A stretch of DNA of 64,000 nt from Methylobacterium durans (GCF_003173715.1 NZ_CP029550.1:5720001-5784000), one strand, 5' to 3'; shown: positions 16,871 through 25,367, counted from the stretch's first letter. Notes: generated by a model not told the origin, from the sequence alone. A program made the numbers and translations.

Positions 16871-17344
16871 TCAGGCGTGCTTGAGGTCGTCCGGGACCTT
16901 GCCGCCGTTCTCGGCAAGCTTCTGCACCACCTGCTTGTGCAGCCAGACGTTCATGGTAGCCGAGTCCTCCTTATTGCCCGTGTATTGCAACTCGTCAGCG
17001 AGCTGCCTGCGGGCCTGGAGGCTGCTGTCGAGGTCGAGCAGCTTCAGCAGATCTACGATGGAGCGCTTGTAGTCGAGGCCCTGGCCCTTCTTGGAGGCGA
17101 GGTCTGCGAGGACCTGGCCGACGTCGACGTTCGCCTGTCCGGCGCCGGAAGGTGCGGCCGCGACCGGGGACGAAGCGCCGCTCATGGAAGGCGCGGCCGC
17201 GTTGCTGGCCGAGCCGGTTGGGCCGTCCTGACCTTGCGCCGCCGCCGACACGCTCGGCGTCTCCGAGGCGTGCGGCGCCGCGGCTTGGGCGCTGGCGCTG
17301 CCGCCGCCGAAGATCTTCGACATGATCGACCCGAAGATGCTCAT
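16871..17344 (-). CDS. DUF3597 domain-containing protein
   Basis: A 157-residue protein starting MSIFGSIMSKIFGGGSASAQ, with an Ala/Ser/Pro-rich disordered segment to about residue 75, then the conserved DUF3597 region including VDVGQVLADLASKKGQGLDY, a SIVDLLKLLDLDSSL stretch and DLKHA at the end. DUF3597 proteins are small stress-associated proteins of unknown biochemical role, sometimes annotated as LysM-associated. The long frame upstream of residue 1 is the antisense of the kinase gene and is not coding. It is divergent from the kinase gene, about 160 nt apart. Confidence 0.85.
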   Translation of the reverse strand: MSIFGSIMSKIFGGGSASAQAAAPHASETPSVSAAAQGQDGPTGSASNAAAPSMSGASSPVAAAPSGAGQANVDVGQVLADLASKKGQGLDYKRSIVDLLKLLDLDSSLQARRQLADELQYTGNKEDSATMNVWLHKQVVQKLAENGGKVPDDLKHA

Positions 17345-17506
17345 CCCGTCCTCCGAATTTCCAAGCCCCGTCTGGAGAGGGCGCTCGACAACGGAGGGCT
17401 GTGGCGGGCGTTCCCCTGCGACGCTCGGCCCCTCTGGAGAGGTGCCGCCCGACGGCAACCAACGCCCTGCCCGCCGATTGTCCGCGTGGCCTGTCGTTGG
17501 GCCGCG

Positions 17507-18442
17507 ATGGGCGTCTGGCGAATTCGTGCCGCCGGAGGGGGAACGGATTTGCAGTATCCCGACAATACAGAGCCGGTTCGCCCGGACCTGGATGTACTGT
17601 TCGCCGCAGTCGAAGCGGCCGGCGAAGCGGTTCTGATCACCTCCGCCGAACTCGATGAGCCGGGCCCGCGCATCGAGTACGCCAACCCCGCCTTCAGCCG
17701 CATGACCGGCTACGAGGTCAGCGAGGTCATCGGGCGGACGCCGCGACTGCTGCAAGGGCCAGGAACCGAACGCGCCGTGCTCGACCGCATGCGGACGGCG
17801 CTGGCTGCGGACAAGCCCTTCCAGGGGGAGGCGCTGAACTACCGCAAGGACGGGACGACCTATTTCGTCGAGTGGCTGATCACGCCGGTGCGCGGGGCCG
17901 ACGGGCGCATCGCCCATTGGGTCTCGGCCCAGCGCGACATCACCGAGCGTCGCGCCTACGAGGACCGTCAGGCGCTGATGGTGCGCGAGCTGCACCACCG
18001 GGTGAAGAACACGCTGGCGACGGTGCAGGCGGTGGTGAACGCCACGGTCCGCTCCTCCCTCACCATCCCGGAGTTCACCCGCGCGTTGTCGGGCCGGATC
18101 ACGTCGCTGGCCCGGACGCACGCGCTGATCACCGAGGATCTCGCCCAGGCCGCCTCCTTCGGCGGGTTGCTGCGGACCGAACTGGGACCCTACGACGAGC
18201 GCGGGCGGCTGACCCTGGATGGCCCTAAGGTCGTTCTGCCGTCCGAGCTCGCGGTGCCGGTCGGCATGGCATTGCACGAGCTGACCACCAACGCCCTCCG
18301 GCACGGCTCCCTCGCCGACCCGAACGGACGGCTCAACGTTACGTGGTGGGTCGAGGAAGGCGCCACGGGGCGCAGCCTACGCTGGGCCTCGAAGGCCGGA
18401 GCCACGAACCGCCACATGTTCTGGTCACAACCGAAGCCGTGA
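17507..18442 (+). pseudogene. PAS-HWE histidine kinase, truncated at 3' end
   Basis: A PAS domain of LOV type (YANPAFSRMTGYEVSEVIG then RLLQGPGTERAVLDRMRTAL) is followed by an HWE dimerisation domain with VRELHHRVKNTLATVQAVVN. In LOV photoreceptors the motif is NCRFLQ with a reactive Cys; here it reads TPRLLQ, so flavin photochemistry is not expected. The ATPase domain starts normally (ALHELTTNALRHGSL) but after GRSLRW the frame enters unrelated sequence. The expected glycine-rich ATP-lid and the end of the domain are missing. The sequence beyond the break is the antisense of a truncated RsbQ-like gene. Start ATG at 17507; a TTG at 17549 is possible. Confidence 0.85.
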
Positions 18443-18507
18443 GCGAAGACCATCGCTGTAGGCCTAGTCCCCGCCAGTTTGGTGTTGTGTCGCTGGATGA
18501 CGGACAA
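18386..18507 (-). pseudogene. RsbQ-like alpha/beta hydrolase, N-terminal fragment
   Basis: The minus strand reads SVIQRHNTKLAGTRPTAMVF followed by AHGFGCDQNMWRFVAPAFEA. This is the N-terminal signature of RsbQ-type hydrolases (oxyanion HGFGCDQ loop). Translation would start at a TTG at 18507. The match stops after FEAQRR, exactly where the HWE kinase reading frame on the other strand also breaks. Two convergent genes thus appear joined by a deletion that removed both 3' ends. Confidence 0.72.
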
Positions 18508-18814
18508 CGCTGCATTCCCTCGAGCTGCCGCAGCGATATCACCGGGCGCTCGGCAATGCCCAGTCCGCGAACGTTCTTTTCCCAGCTGCCGTCCGAGCCG
18601 GATGGATGGCACATTACGGAAGCCGCGGGCTTGCCTTGCGAGGTGCACCTTCGCAACGTAGGAGGTGAGCATCGGCACGTGACCGGATCACTTGGACCGT
18701 CACGCCCTCGCAGGCCGGTCCTTGTCTCCCGTCGCTCCCCGTCGATCACGCCGCCCGGCAGGCAACCGGCCGCGGCTCCAATCCGATGACCGCCTGCGAG
18801 GGACCGAGGATGTC
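18508..18814. other. intergenic, 5' region of csp gene
   Basis: No coding region is convincing. The stretch directly before 18815 should hold the promoter and the long leader typical of cold-shock genes, but no clear motif was assigned. Confidence 0.3.
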
Positions 18815-19024
18815 ATGAGCACCGGTACCGTGAAGTGGTTCAACGAGACCAAGGGCTACGGCTTCATCCAACCCGATGACGGCGGCAAGGACGTGTTCGT
18901 GCACATCTCCGCTGTCGAGCGCGCCGGGATGCGCAGCCTCAACGAGGGGCAGAAAATCTCCTACGAGGTCGAGGCTGACCGACGGAGCGGCAAGGAAAGT
19001 GCTGCCAACCTGAAGGCAGTCTGA
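18815..19024 (+). CDS. cspA: cold-shock protein (CspA family)
   Basis: A 69-residue single cold-shock domain protein starting [23 protein letters not shown]1 (KGYGFI) and RNP2 (DVFVHIS) nucleic-acid-binding motifs are complete. It acts as an RNA chaperone that melts secondary structure, in the cytoplasm. Length and sequence are normal for the family. The start codon is the Met of MSTGT. Confidence 0.95.
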   Translation: MSTGTVKWFNETKGYGFIQPDDGGKDVFVHISAVERAGMRSLNEGQKISYEVEADRRSGKESAANLKAV

Positions 19025-19277
19025 CGCTCGGAAGCGAGCGGCCCGCATCTGGACCGCTCGTCACGTGTCGGTCTTCGAGCTTGTGACCGGCGGGTGCGTC
19101 AAGGCTCGGCTATGGCCAAGCGCAATGCGGAGCGGACCACCCACTGCTGGGCCGTACCGGCTCGGGCCTATCTTTCCCACACCCGTCGGCGCAGAGTGCC
19201 CGCATCGCCGGATGAGCTACCCCGGGCTCCGGCGACTGAGGGCTCGACGCCCCCGCCTGTGACCCAACGGGTAGGCA

Positions 19278-19559
19278 ATGGCCAACCTTATCAAGTTTCC
19301 CGGCAGGCCCCGCGGAGCTGCGTCTGCCTACAAGCTTCATCGGTTCGCCTACGACGGCAGTCTGCAAGCCACGGTGCTCATCCCAGCTTGCGACGAGACC
19401 GAGGCGAAGCGTCGGGCGCGCGAACTGACCCAGGGGCTGAGAGCTGAGCTTTGGTCGAGCGGACGACTGCTGGAAGACTTTGCGACCCCCGATCACCCAG
19501 TCGCAGCTTCAATCCGGCTGGTGGGCGACCCGGCAATCAGCCCGGAACGCGATCCATGA
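19278..19559 (+). CDS. hypothetical protein, 93 aa
   Basis: Starts MANLIKFPGRPRGAASAYKL. A compact mixed alpha/beta segment follows (RFAYDGSLQATVLIPACDET, then an EAKRRARELTQGL helix). No named family. Codon use resembles neighbouring genes, and the Met is placed after a short purine-rich stretch. Function unknown. Confidence 0.5.
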   Translation: MANLIKFPGRPRGAASAYKLHRFAYDGSLQATVLIPACDETEAKRRARELTQGLRAELWSSGRLLEDFATPDHPVAASIRLVGDPAISPERDP

Positions 19560-19640
19560 CCGACGTCCAATGCCTCCGGCCGTTGCCAAGTCAGCGGCCC
19601 CTTGTGAGAGCACTCACCTGGCCGCGCTTGGGAATTGCTG

Positions 19641-19748
19641 GTGACGATGCTGTACATGGAGGCAATTTTCGGCGTTCCGGGCCTCATCGCTGCACCGATC
19701 TTCTACGCCTACCTCAAGAATGAACTCTCCCGGCGAGGCCTGATTTGA
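19641..19748 (+). pseudogene. AI-2E-transporter-like C-terminal fragment
   Basis: The frame reads LYMEAIFGVPGLIAAPIFYA followed by YLKNELSRRGLI and a stop. The GVPGLxxAP pattern and the final YLKxEL resemble the last membrane segment of AI-2E-family transporters. No upstream part of such a gene is found, so this is probably a remnant. It could also be a very short membrane peptide starting GTG at 19641. Confidence 0.4.
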
Positions 19749-19771
19749 TGAAGCCACTGGCGCAACGGACC

Positions 19772-20206
19772 TCACCGGCAGGACGCCTGCAGTTTCTCCA
19801 GCGTGCGCGGATCCTCTTGCCCACCAAAGTACCGATCAAGGGCCGTCCGAAAGGGTGAAGCATCGGGCGCGGCTCGTCCGAACAGGGTCATGCTCGAGCG
19901 GAACTTCATGTCGTCGGGGGAGCCGAAGATGGCATGCGCCGACCGCCCTGACACCCGGTTCACAGCCTCGGTGCAGCGCTCCAGGCGAGGTCCGAGCAGC
20001 GGGTGCTGCAGGTAGGCGCAAGCTTCGTCGAGCGAACCGATCGCATAGCGCTGGGCCATGGCGCTGAACCCGAGGCCGGCGATCTGAGGGAAGATGAACC
20101 ACATCCAATGGCTGCGCTTATGCCCCGCCAGCAGCTCCCGCAGCGCCTGCTCATAGACACCGCTCTGAGCGTCCACGAACCTTGCAAGGTCAAAAGGATC
20201 GGTCAT
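19772..20206 (-). CDS. DUF1810 family protein
   Basis: A 144-residue protein starting MTDPFDLARFVDAQSGVYEQ. The family signature HWMWFIFPQIAGLGFSAMAQ and the later YLQHPLLGPRL are present, with IFGSPDDMKFRSSMTLF toward the C-terminus. DUF1810 proteins belong to a fold related to NADAR-type ADP-ribose/riboflavin-pathway hydrolases, but no reaction is established. The frame upstream of this Met is not coding. Single gene. Confidence 0.9.
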   Translation of the reverse strand: MTDPFDLARFVDAQSGVYEQALRELLAGHKRSHWMWFIFPQIAGLGFSAMAQRYAIGSLDEACAYLQHPLLGPRLERCTEAVNRVSGRSAHAIFGSPDDMKFRSSMTLFGRAAPDASPFRTALDRYFGGQEDPRTLEKLQASCR

Positions 20207-20626
20207 GGCCGGATAACGGGAGGAGCGGACCTTAAGGTCCCTTCTGCCCGACGCCTGCTGATCTCCGGAGCACCCTGTTTGCCCCGCCGTATGCTGCCAA
20301 GCCTGAGCAACGCAGATGCGGTCACAAAACCGAAGGCGGCAACTCGCGATGCCGTCTAGACCCTTGAAGCGTCTGCTGACGGGCGGTTTGAGTTCAATGC
20401 CCTCGAATGACCGATGGTGGCCGTTAGCTGCTGGTCCGCTTTCCGCGTCAGAACGCCAGAAGCGGACCTTGTCGGTATCCTTGCCCGCTCGCGCTCGATC
20501 TCGCGCTCGTTTCGCAGCATCATGCCCGTGCCTGCCGTCCATGGGTGTCGGCCGAGCTTCCTCTCGGAAGGTTCCGGGCTTTTGTCTCGCCGATCTGCAT
20601 GCCCTTGAGGTTCGGGCGGCCGCGGC
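20207..20626. other. intergenic with AAGCGGAC inverted motif
   Basis: No gene seen. GGTCCGCTTT near 20431 and AGAAGCGGACC near 20458 form an inverted pair. The same motif occurs in other intergenic stretches of this window. Confidence 0.35.
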
Positions 20627-21304
20627 TCAGCCGTGCGCCCCGCAGCCGCATCCTGGCGCATGCGCGCCGTTCGGCCAGCGCGAGTTCCGGATGATGCTGC
20701 AGAAGTTTCCCCCGCCGAAGCCCGGCTCCTTGTCGGCGATGACGTCGGCCTTGACGTTGCCGAACGTGGTGGCCGGCTTGTGCTTGATGCCGTCATAGAA
20801 GGCTTGGATGATGTCCTCCTTGAAGTCCGGCGTGCGCGGATAGGCCAATACCACCGCCTCGCGCTCGGCGTCGGAATAGTCGCCATACGTCAAGCCAAGC
20901 ACGTCCATCTCGACACCGGCCGTGACCAATGCGACGACTGGATGCATGTGAACCGGAATGCCGGGCGTGGTGTGCAGCGCGATGGCGGTCCAGACCGTGT
21001 AAACGTCAGCCTCCGGCACGCCGTGTGCCTTCAGGAAACTGCGAGCAGCGTTGGCGCCGTCGACCTCGAATCGCTCGTCAGTGCTCCCGTAGTTCGGCAT
21101 CAGGCCGAGATCGTGGAACATGGCGCCCGCGTAGAGCAGCTCCCGATCGAAGCTGAGACCGCGGTGGATGCCGGCAAGAGCCCCGAACAGATAGACGCGG
21201 GTCGAGTGGTTGAAGAGCAGCTCGGTCTCGTTATCTCGGACGAACTCAGTGACGGCACGGGCAAGCTGGCTATCGGGAATGGCGGCCTCGGACCTGATGC
21301 TCAC
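20627..21304 (-). CDS. HD-domain hydrolase, cyanamide-hydratase-like (copy 1)
   Basis: A 225-residue HD-superfamily metalloenzyme. Metal-ligand motifs are FNHSTRVYLFGA (first His), AMFHDLGL (HD pair), IALHTTPG (His) and GVEMDVLG (Asp). This motif set resembles the cyanamide hydratase (Ddi2) branch of HD proteins, which hydrate cyanamide to urea; substrate here is not proven. The GTG start at 21304 is chosen because AAGGAG lies seven bases upstream. A Cys/Gly-rich tail (APGCGCGAHG) is not shared by the two other copies in the window. It is divergent from a GlxA-type regulator, which is next to a nitrile hydratase operon. Confidence 0.85.
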   Translation of the reverse strand: MSIRSEAAIPDSQLARAVTEFVRDNETELLFNHSTRVYLFGALAGIHRGLSFDRELLYAGAMFHDLGLMPNYGSTDERFEVDGANAARSFLKAHGVPEADVYTVWTAIALHTTPGIPVHMHPVVALVTAGVEMDVLGLTYGDYSDAEREAVVLAYPRTPDFKEDIIQAFYDGIKHKPATTFGNVKADVIADKEPGFGGGNFCSIIRNSRWPNGAHAPGCGCGAHG

Positions 21305-21380
21305 GGCAAATCTCCTTGGTGAGAGTGCCCCAATGGGGTATGGCGCCGTAAGAGCGGCAGCAATCGCTGGATTCAGACGA

Positions 21381-21395
21381 TTTCTGCCAATTGGG
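21381..21395. promoter_or_regulatory. candidate operator half-site TTTCTGCCAA
   Basis: TTTCTGCCAATTGGG lies in the 123-nt gap between the divergent HD and GlxA-type genes. Its complement TTGGCAGAAA is one arm plus spacer of the inverted repeat upstream of the CobW gene at 22522-22538, suggesting a shared regulator-binding site. Confidence 0.4.
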
Positions 21396-21427
21396 AGGCA
21401 GGGACGGACAGGGGATTCCGAGCGGTC

Positions 21428-22411
21428 ATGCACAGTGTCGCGGTTCTTGCCCTGCCGGGCGTACAGCTGCTCGACGTGGCGGGTCCGCTCGACGTCTTCG
21501 CTGAGGCGAACACTCAGGCCGGAGCCGAGATCTACGAACTCGTCGTCGTTGGCATCGCTCCTGGCCCGATCGAGACCTCCTCGGGCCGTCGTCTGGTCAC
21601 GGACATCGTGCTGGGGGATGAGACAGCGCCCGCTTTCGACACGCTGCTCGTTGCCGGCGCGCCGCGGATGGAGGACTTTCGACCGGACGCCGTCCTGCGT
21701 GATTGGCTCGCCTCAACCGCCTCCCGTTCGCGCCGCTACGGCTCGGTCTGCAGCGGCGCGTTTCTACTGGGCCAGGCCGGTCTCCTGGACGGCCGAAAGG
21801 TCGCGACCCATTGGGCCGTCGCAGATGCCCTGGCGCGCCGCCACCCGGAGGCGAGGGTCGATGCCGATGCGATCTGCGTCTTCGACGGGCCGCTCAGGAC
21901 GGCAGCCGGGGTCACGGCCGGGCTCGACCTCGCCCTAGCGCTGGTGGAGGAGGACTTGGGATCTGAGATCGCGCGCAAGGTCGCAGCGCAGCTTGTGATG
22001 TTCTTCAAGCGCGGTGGTGGCCAGCTTCAGTTCAGCCGGCGGGGCGTTGGAGCACTGGCAAGCCGGTCCGCCTTGCAGGAGGTCCAGCGCTGGGTGGCGG
22101 CCCATCCCGCAGAGGACCATAGCGTGGCGAAGCTGGCATCGCGCACGGGGATGAGCCCCCGTCACTTCGCACGTCTTTTTCGGACCGAGACGGGCCTGAC
22201 GCCGGCAGCCTTTGTCGAGAATGTCCGGATCGAGGCAGCGCGTCGCCTCCTCGAAGAGGGACAGGCAGCCTCGAAGCAGGTCGCCGGAGTCTGCGGCTTC
22301 CGCGATGCCGATACGCTCCGGCGCTCCTTCCTGCGCCGCCTCGGCCTGACACCTTCGGAGTACCGGCGTCGCCATGCATCTCCGGCGGGCGAGACGCTAT
22401 CCGAGATTTGA
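21428..22411 (+). CDS. GlxA-family transcriptional regulator (DJ-1/PfpI + AraC), copy 1
   Basis: A 327-residue protein. The N-terminal DJ-1/PfpI-like domain (about 1-175) has the Cys elbow in GSVCSGAFLLGQAGLL. The C-terminal AraC/XylS domain (about 215-320) has two helix-turn-helices, including SVAKLASRTGMSPRHFARLF and VAGVCGFRDADTLRRSF. The N-terminal domain probably senses a ligand; related stand-alone DJ-1 proteins include isonitrile hydratase, so catalysis cannot be excluded. It lies between the divergent HD gene and the CobW/nitrile hydratase genes it most likely controls. A candidate operator is present on both sides. Confidence 0.88.
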   Translation: MHSVAVLALPGVQLLDVAGPLDVFAEANTQAGAEIYELVVVGIAPGPIETSSGRRLVTDIVLGDETAPAFDTLLVAGAPRMEDFRPDAVLRDWLASTASRSRRYGSVCSGAFLLGQAGLLDGRKVATHWAVADALARRHPEARVDADAICVFDGPLRTAAGVTAGLDLALALVEEDLGSEIARKVAAQLVMFFKRGGGQLQFSRRGVGALASRSALQEVQRWVAAHPAEDHSVAKLASRTGMSPRHFARLFRTETGLTPAAFVENVRIEAARRLLEEGQAASKQVAGVCGFRDADTLRRSFLRRLGLTPSEYRRRHASPAGETLSEI

Positions 22412-22521
22412 GCGGGCGCCAGCTCGCGGCGCGGCGGAGCCTTGTTCGGGTCGCCCGGCGAGATACGCTTTCTGCAGCATAGGCAGGCGCCCGAGCTCCT
22501 ATGGCCCGATCTGTCGTCTAT

Positions 22522-22538
22522 TTGGCAGAAACTGCCAA
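22522..22538. promoter_or_regulatory. perfect inverted repeat TTGGCAG-AAA-CTGCCAA
   Basis: Seven-base arms around a three-base spacer, about 77 nt before the CobW start codon and 110 nt after the regulator stop. A matching half-site is at 21381-21390. Size and placement fit a dimeric activator or repressor site for the nitrile hydratase operon. Confidence 0.5.
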
Positions 22539-22614
22539 GAACCAACGCTGGCACCGAGGCGCGGGGTGGACCTAGCTTTGCATGCGGTGACGGGAACCTC
22601 CTCGGAGAGAGCCA

Positions 22615-23625
22615 ATGTCGGTGTTGGAAACGCGCATACCCGTCACGGTGCTCACGGGCTTTCTCGGCTCGGGCAAGACCACCCTCCTCAATCAGTTGCT
22701 GGCCCACGAGGGTGCGGAAGGGGCGGCAGTCATCGTGAACGAGTTCGGCGAGGTTGGCATCGACGGCCAGCTCATCGTCGGCGTCGATGAGGACATCATC
22801 GAGATCAACAACGGCTGCATTTGCTGCACAGTTCGCGCGGATCTCGTCACCACGATCGAGCGCCTGCTCGCTCGTCCGCAGCGCGTCCGCCGGATACTGG
22901 TCGAAACGACCGGCTTGGCAGACCCGGCGCCCGTCATTCAGAGCTTCATCCTCGATGAGAGACTGCGTGCCGAGACCGAACTCGATGCCCTCGTGACGGT
23001 GGTCGATGCCCGGCACAATCCGCTCTGGCTCGCGATGGGAGAGGCGGCCGAGGCCGCGGGCGGCGAGAACGTTGCGCGCGAACAGATCGCCTTCGCAGAC
23101 CTGCTGCTCTTGAACAAGATCGACCTCGTAGATGAGGAGAGGCTCGCCGCCTGCGAGACCGAACTGCGTCGTCTCAATCCCCTCGCTCGTATCCGACGCG
23201 TGCAGGATGGACGGATCTCTGCCGAGGAGGTTCTCGGACTGCGCGCCTTCGACCTGAAGAACGCGCTTTCCATCGAGCCGGAACTGCTATCCGACCTTGA
23301 GCACGAGCACGACGAGTCCATCCGCAGCGTCGCCATTCGCACCGACGGCGACCTCGACCCGACGATCTTCTTCCGATGGATGAACCGCTTCGTTCAGGAC
23401 AAAGGCGCCGACATTTTCCGCATCAAGGGCATCGTGCCCCTGCAAGGCGAGGCGCGCCGCTACGTCTTCCACGGCGTGCACATGACCCTGGATGGCCGAC
23501 CAGGGCGACCGTGGCGGCCCGCCGAGCCGCGACGCGGCGAGATCGTCTTCATCGGACGCAGGCTCGACCGGGCTGAGATCGAGGCTGAGATTGCCGCCTG
23601 CACGCCCGAGCAAGCGGCCGCCTGA
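22615..23625 (+). CDS. CobW/COG0523-family GTPase, putative NHase metallochaperone
   Basis: A 336-residue P-loop GTPase. Walker A is GFLGSGKT at 15-22, the metal-binding CxCC-type motif is NGCICCTVR at about 66-74, Walker B/switch is LVETTGLADP, and the guanine-specific motif is LLNKIDLVD. The CobW C-terminal domain follows from about residue 235 (DPTIFFRWMNRF to the end). COG0523 proteins deliver metals to enzymes; some nitrile hydratase operons encode such a protein for activation. It is 50 nt upstream of the beta subunit gene on the same strand, with the usual order GTPase, beta, alpha, accessory. Confidence 0.9.
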   Translation: MSVLETRIPVTVLTGFLGSGKTTLLNQLLAHEGAEGAAVIVNEFGEVGIDGQLIVGVDEDIIEINNGCICCTVRADLVTTIERLLARPQRVRRILVETTGLADPAPVIQSFILDERLRAETELDALVTVVDARHNPLWLAMGEAAEAAGGENVAREQIAFADLLLLNKIDLVDEERLAACETELRRLNPLARIRRVQDGRISAEEVLGLRAFDLKNALSIEPELLSDLEHEHDESIRSVAIRTDGDLDPTIFFRWMNRFVQDKGADIFRIKGIVPLQGEARRYVFHGVHMTLDGRPGRPWRPAEPRRGEIVFIGRRLDRAEIEAEIAACTPEQAAA

Positions 23626-23674
23626 ACCGTTCGCGCACCCGAAGCCGCGCGAATGCCCGCGGGATGGAGGTTTC

Positions 23675-24409
23675 ATGAAGCTTCAGCACACGCTCGGCGG
23701 CCTTGAGGGCCTCGATCCCGTCAGGCCCGAACTCCGCGTCTTCGTCGAGCCCTGGGAGGAGCGCATCTTCGGCATCCACGCCGCCATGATGGCCCTCAGT
23801 CCGCAGCTCAACCTGCCGCAGACTTCGAGCACCTTCCGCACGATCTGGACCTGGGCCGACCTGCGCAAGGGCGCGGAGGCCATGAACCCGTTCGACTACT
23901 TCAAGTACCGCTACTACGAGAAATGGCTCGGCGGCATCTCCGGCTTCTTCGTCGCCAACGGCTACATCACGCAGGCCGAGCTCGACGCGCGGACGGTCGA
24001 GTATCTCGCCGATCCGACCAAGCCGCTCCCGTCCGCGGGAACGTCGGATGTCGACGACCGCATCCACAAGTACCTGATGGACGGTGACTCGCCGCGGCAC
24101 GAACGGGCGGACAAGCCGCGCTTCGCCGTGGGTGACACGGTGCTGGTCGCCGACCCGCCGACGGTCGAGCACACCCGGCTGCCGGGCTACTTGCGGAACA
24201 AGACCGGCGTTGTCGAGACCGTCTACGACGACGCGTTCAGCTACCTTTGCTCGACTGGGCCTGACGGCATAGGGCCTGCTATGCCGGTCTATTGCGTGAA
24301 GTTCGACCCGCAGCACCTCTGGCCGGGAAACGCCGAACCCGGCTTCTTTATCTATGCCGACCTGTTCGATGCCTATCTGCGCCCGGTCGAGCACCGTGTC
24401 GCCGCGTGA
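23675..24409 (+). CDS. nthB: nitrile hydratase subunit beta
   Basis: A 244-residue subunit starting MKLQHTLGGLEGLDPVRPEL, with GGAGG just upstream. N-terminal helical region (WEERIFGIHAAMMAL, then YRYYEKWLGGISGFFVANGY) and a C-terminal SH3-like barrel (RFAVGDTVLVADPPTVEHTR, then RLPGYLRNKTGVVETVYDDA) are as in the family. With the alpha subunit it hydrates nitriles to amides. The C-terminal part has an insertion around YLCSTGPDGIGPAMPVYCVK. The gene follows CobW by 50 nt and precedes the alpha gene by 13 nt. The beta-alpha order is the one usual for cobalt enzymes. Confidence 0.93.
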   Translation: MKLQHTLGGLEGLDPVRPELRVFVEPWEERIFGIHAAMMALSPQLNLPQTSSTFRTIWTWADLRKGAEAMNPFDYFKYRYYEKWLGGISGFFVANGYITQAELDARTVEYLADPTKPLPSAGTSDVDDRIHKYLMDGDSPRHERADKPRFAVGDTVLVADPPTVEHTRLPGYLRNKTGVVETVYDDAFSYLCSTGPDGIGPAMPVYCVKFDPQHLWPGNAEPGFFIYADLFDAYLRPVEHRVAA

Positions 24410-24422
24410 GGGAGCGGAACCC

Positions 24423-25046
24423 ATGACCGACCTTTTCGCCTATTCGGACGACCGCGAACTGCGCAACGCGGCGCGCGTGCGGGCACTCGAAGCCCTACTG
24501 ATCGAGAAGGGCGTCATCACTGACCAGACCGTCGACAAGGTCATGCAGACCTTCGCGACCGAGATGGGTCCGTTCAACGGCGCCAAACTCGTGGCGCGGG
24601 CCTGGACTGACGACGCCTTCAAGGCGCTGCTCGTGACCGACACGATGACGGCCGTTGCGCAGCTCGGCCTGCCCACGGGTGCCGCCGGCGCTGAGGGCGA
24701 GCACATGCGCGCTGTCGCAAACACGCCGCAGGTCCACAACCTGATCATCTGCACGCTTTGTTCCTGCTATCCTTGGCCGGTGCTGGGGCTGCCGCCTTAC
24801 TGGTACAAGGACCCGTCCTTCCGCGCCCGGGCAGCACGCGAGCCGCGGGCGGTGCTCAAGGAGTTCGGCCTAGAAGTCGATCCGTCGAAGGAGATCAGGA
24901 CCTGGGACAGCTCGGCCCAGATCCGCTGGTTTGTCGTGCCCGAGCGGCCCGATGGAACGCAGGGGATGAGCGAGGACGAGCTTGCGAAGCTGGTCACTCC
25001 GGAAGCGATGATGGGCGTGGCCGTTGCCCTTCAGAAGGCTGCTTGA
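24423..25046 (+). CDS. nthA: nitrile hydratase subunit alpha, cobalt type
   Basis: A 207-residue catalytic subunit. The metal claw is CTLCSCYPWP with Cys110, Cys113 and Cys115. The Thr after the first Cys marks the cobalt-type enzymes, where iron types have Ser. In the active enzyme the second and third Cys become sulfinic and sulfenic acids. Other signatures are LPPYWYKDPSFRARAAREPR and DSSAQIRWFVVPERPDGTQG. Start at MTDLFAYSDDRE, 13 nt after the beta gene. The accessory gene begins nine nt after its stop. The set looks complete and functional. Confidence 0.95.
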   Translation: MTDLFAYSDDRELRNAARVRALEALLIEKGVITDQTVDKVMQTFATEMGPFNGAKLVARAWTDDAFKALLVTDTMTAVAQLGLPTGAAGAEGEHMRAVANTPQVHNLIICTLCSCYPWPVLGLPPYWYKDPSFRARAAREPRAVLKEFGLEVDPSKEIRTWDSSAQIRWFVVPERPDGTQGMSEDELAKLVTPEAMMGVAVALQKAA

Positions 25047-25055
25047 GCATCCACG

Positions 25056-25367
25056 ATGCAGACGAGTTTCGAGCATTTCGCTGTGGCCAGCATGATGGGG
25101 CAGCCCGATACTCCGCCCTACGCCAACGGTGCGCTGTGCTTCGCGGAGCCCTGGGAGCGGCAGGCGTTCGGCCTGGCTGTCGCCCTTGCCCGCGATGGCC
25201 ATTTCGAGTGGGAGGAATTTCGCCAGGCGCTGATTTCCGAGATCGCTGCGTGGGAGGCAACGCACAACCGGTCCGACCCAGGCTGGAACTACTACGAGTG
25301 CTGGCTGACGGCGCTTGAGCGCGTGACAGAAGCCAGTCTGTTTGCAGGACACCGTCCAACCGGCTGA
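25056..25367 (+). CDS. nitrile hydratase accessory protein
   Basis: A 103-residue protein resembling the N-terminal half of the beta subunit: YANGALCFAEPWERQAFGLA and WNYYECWLTALERVTEASLF. Such activator proteins carry cobalt into the alpha subunit by subunit swapping. Located directly after the alpha gene, completing a GTPase-beta-alpha-activator operon. Short C-terminal tail GHRPTG. Confidence 0.88.
   Translation: MQTSFEHFAVASMMGQPDTPPYANGALCFAEPWERQAFGLAVALARDGHFEWEEFRQALISEIAAWEATHNRSDPGWNYYECWLTALERVTEASLFAGHRPTG

Noticed and set aside
16469..17506. N-terminal extension of the HWE kinase frame
   Set aside because: Antisense to the secreted protein and DUF3597 genes, no PAS or other domain, and low-complexity composition.
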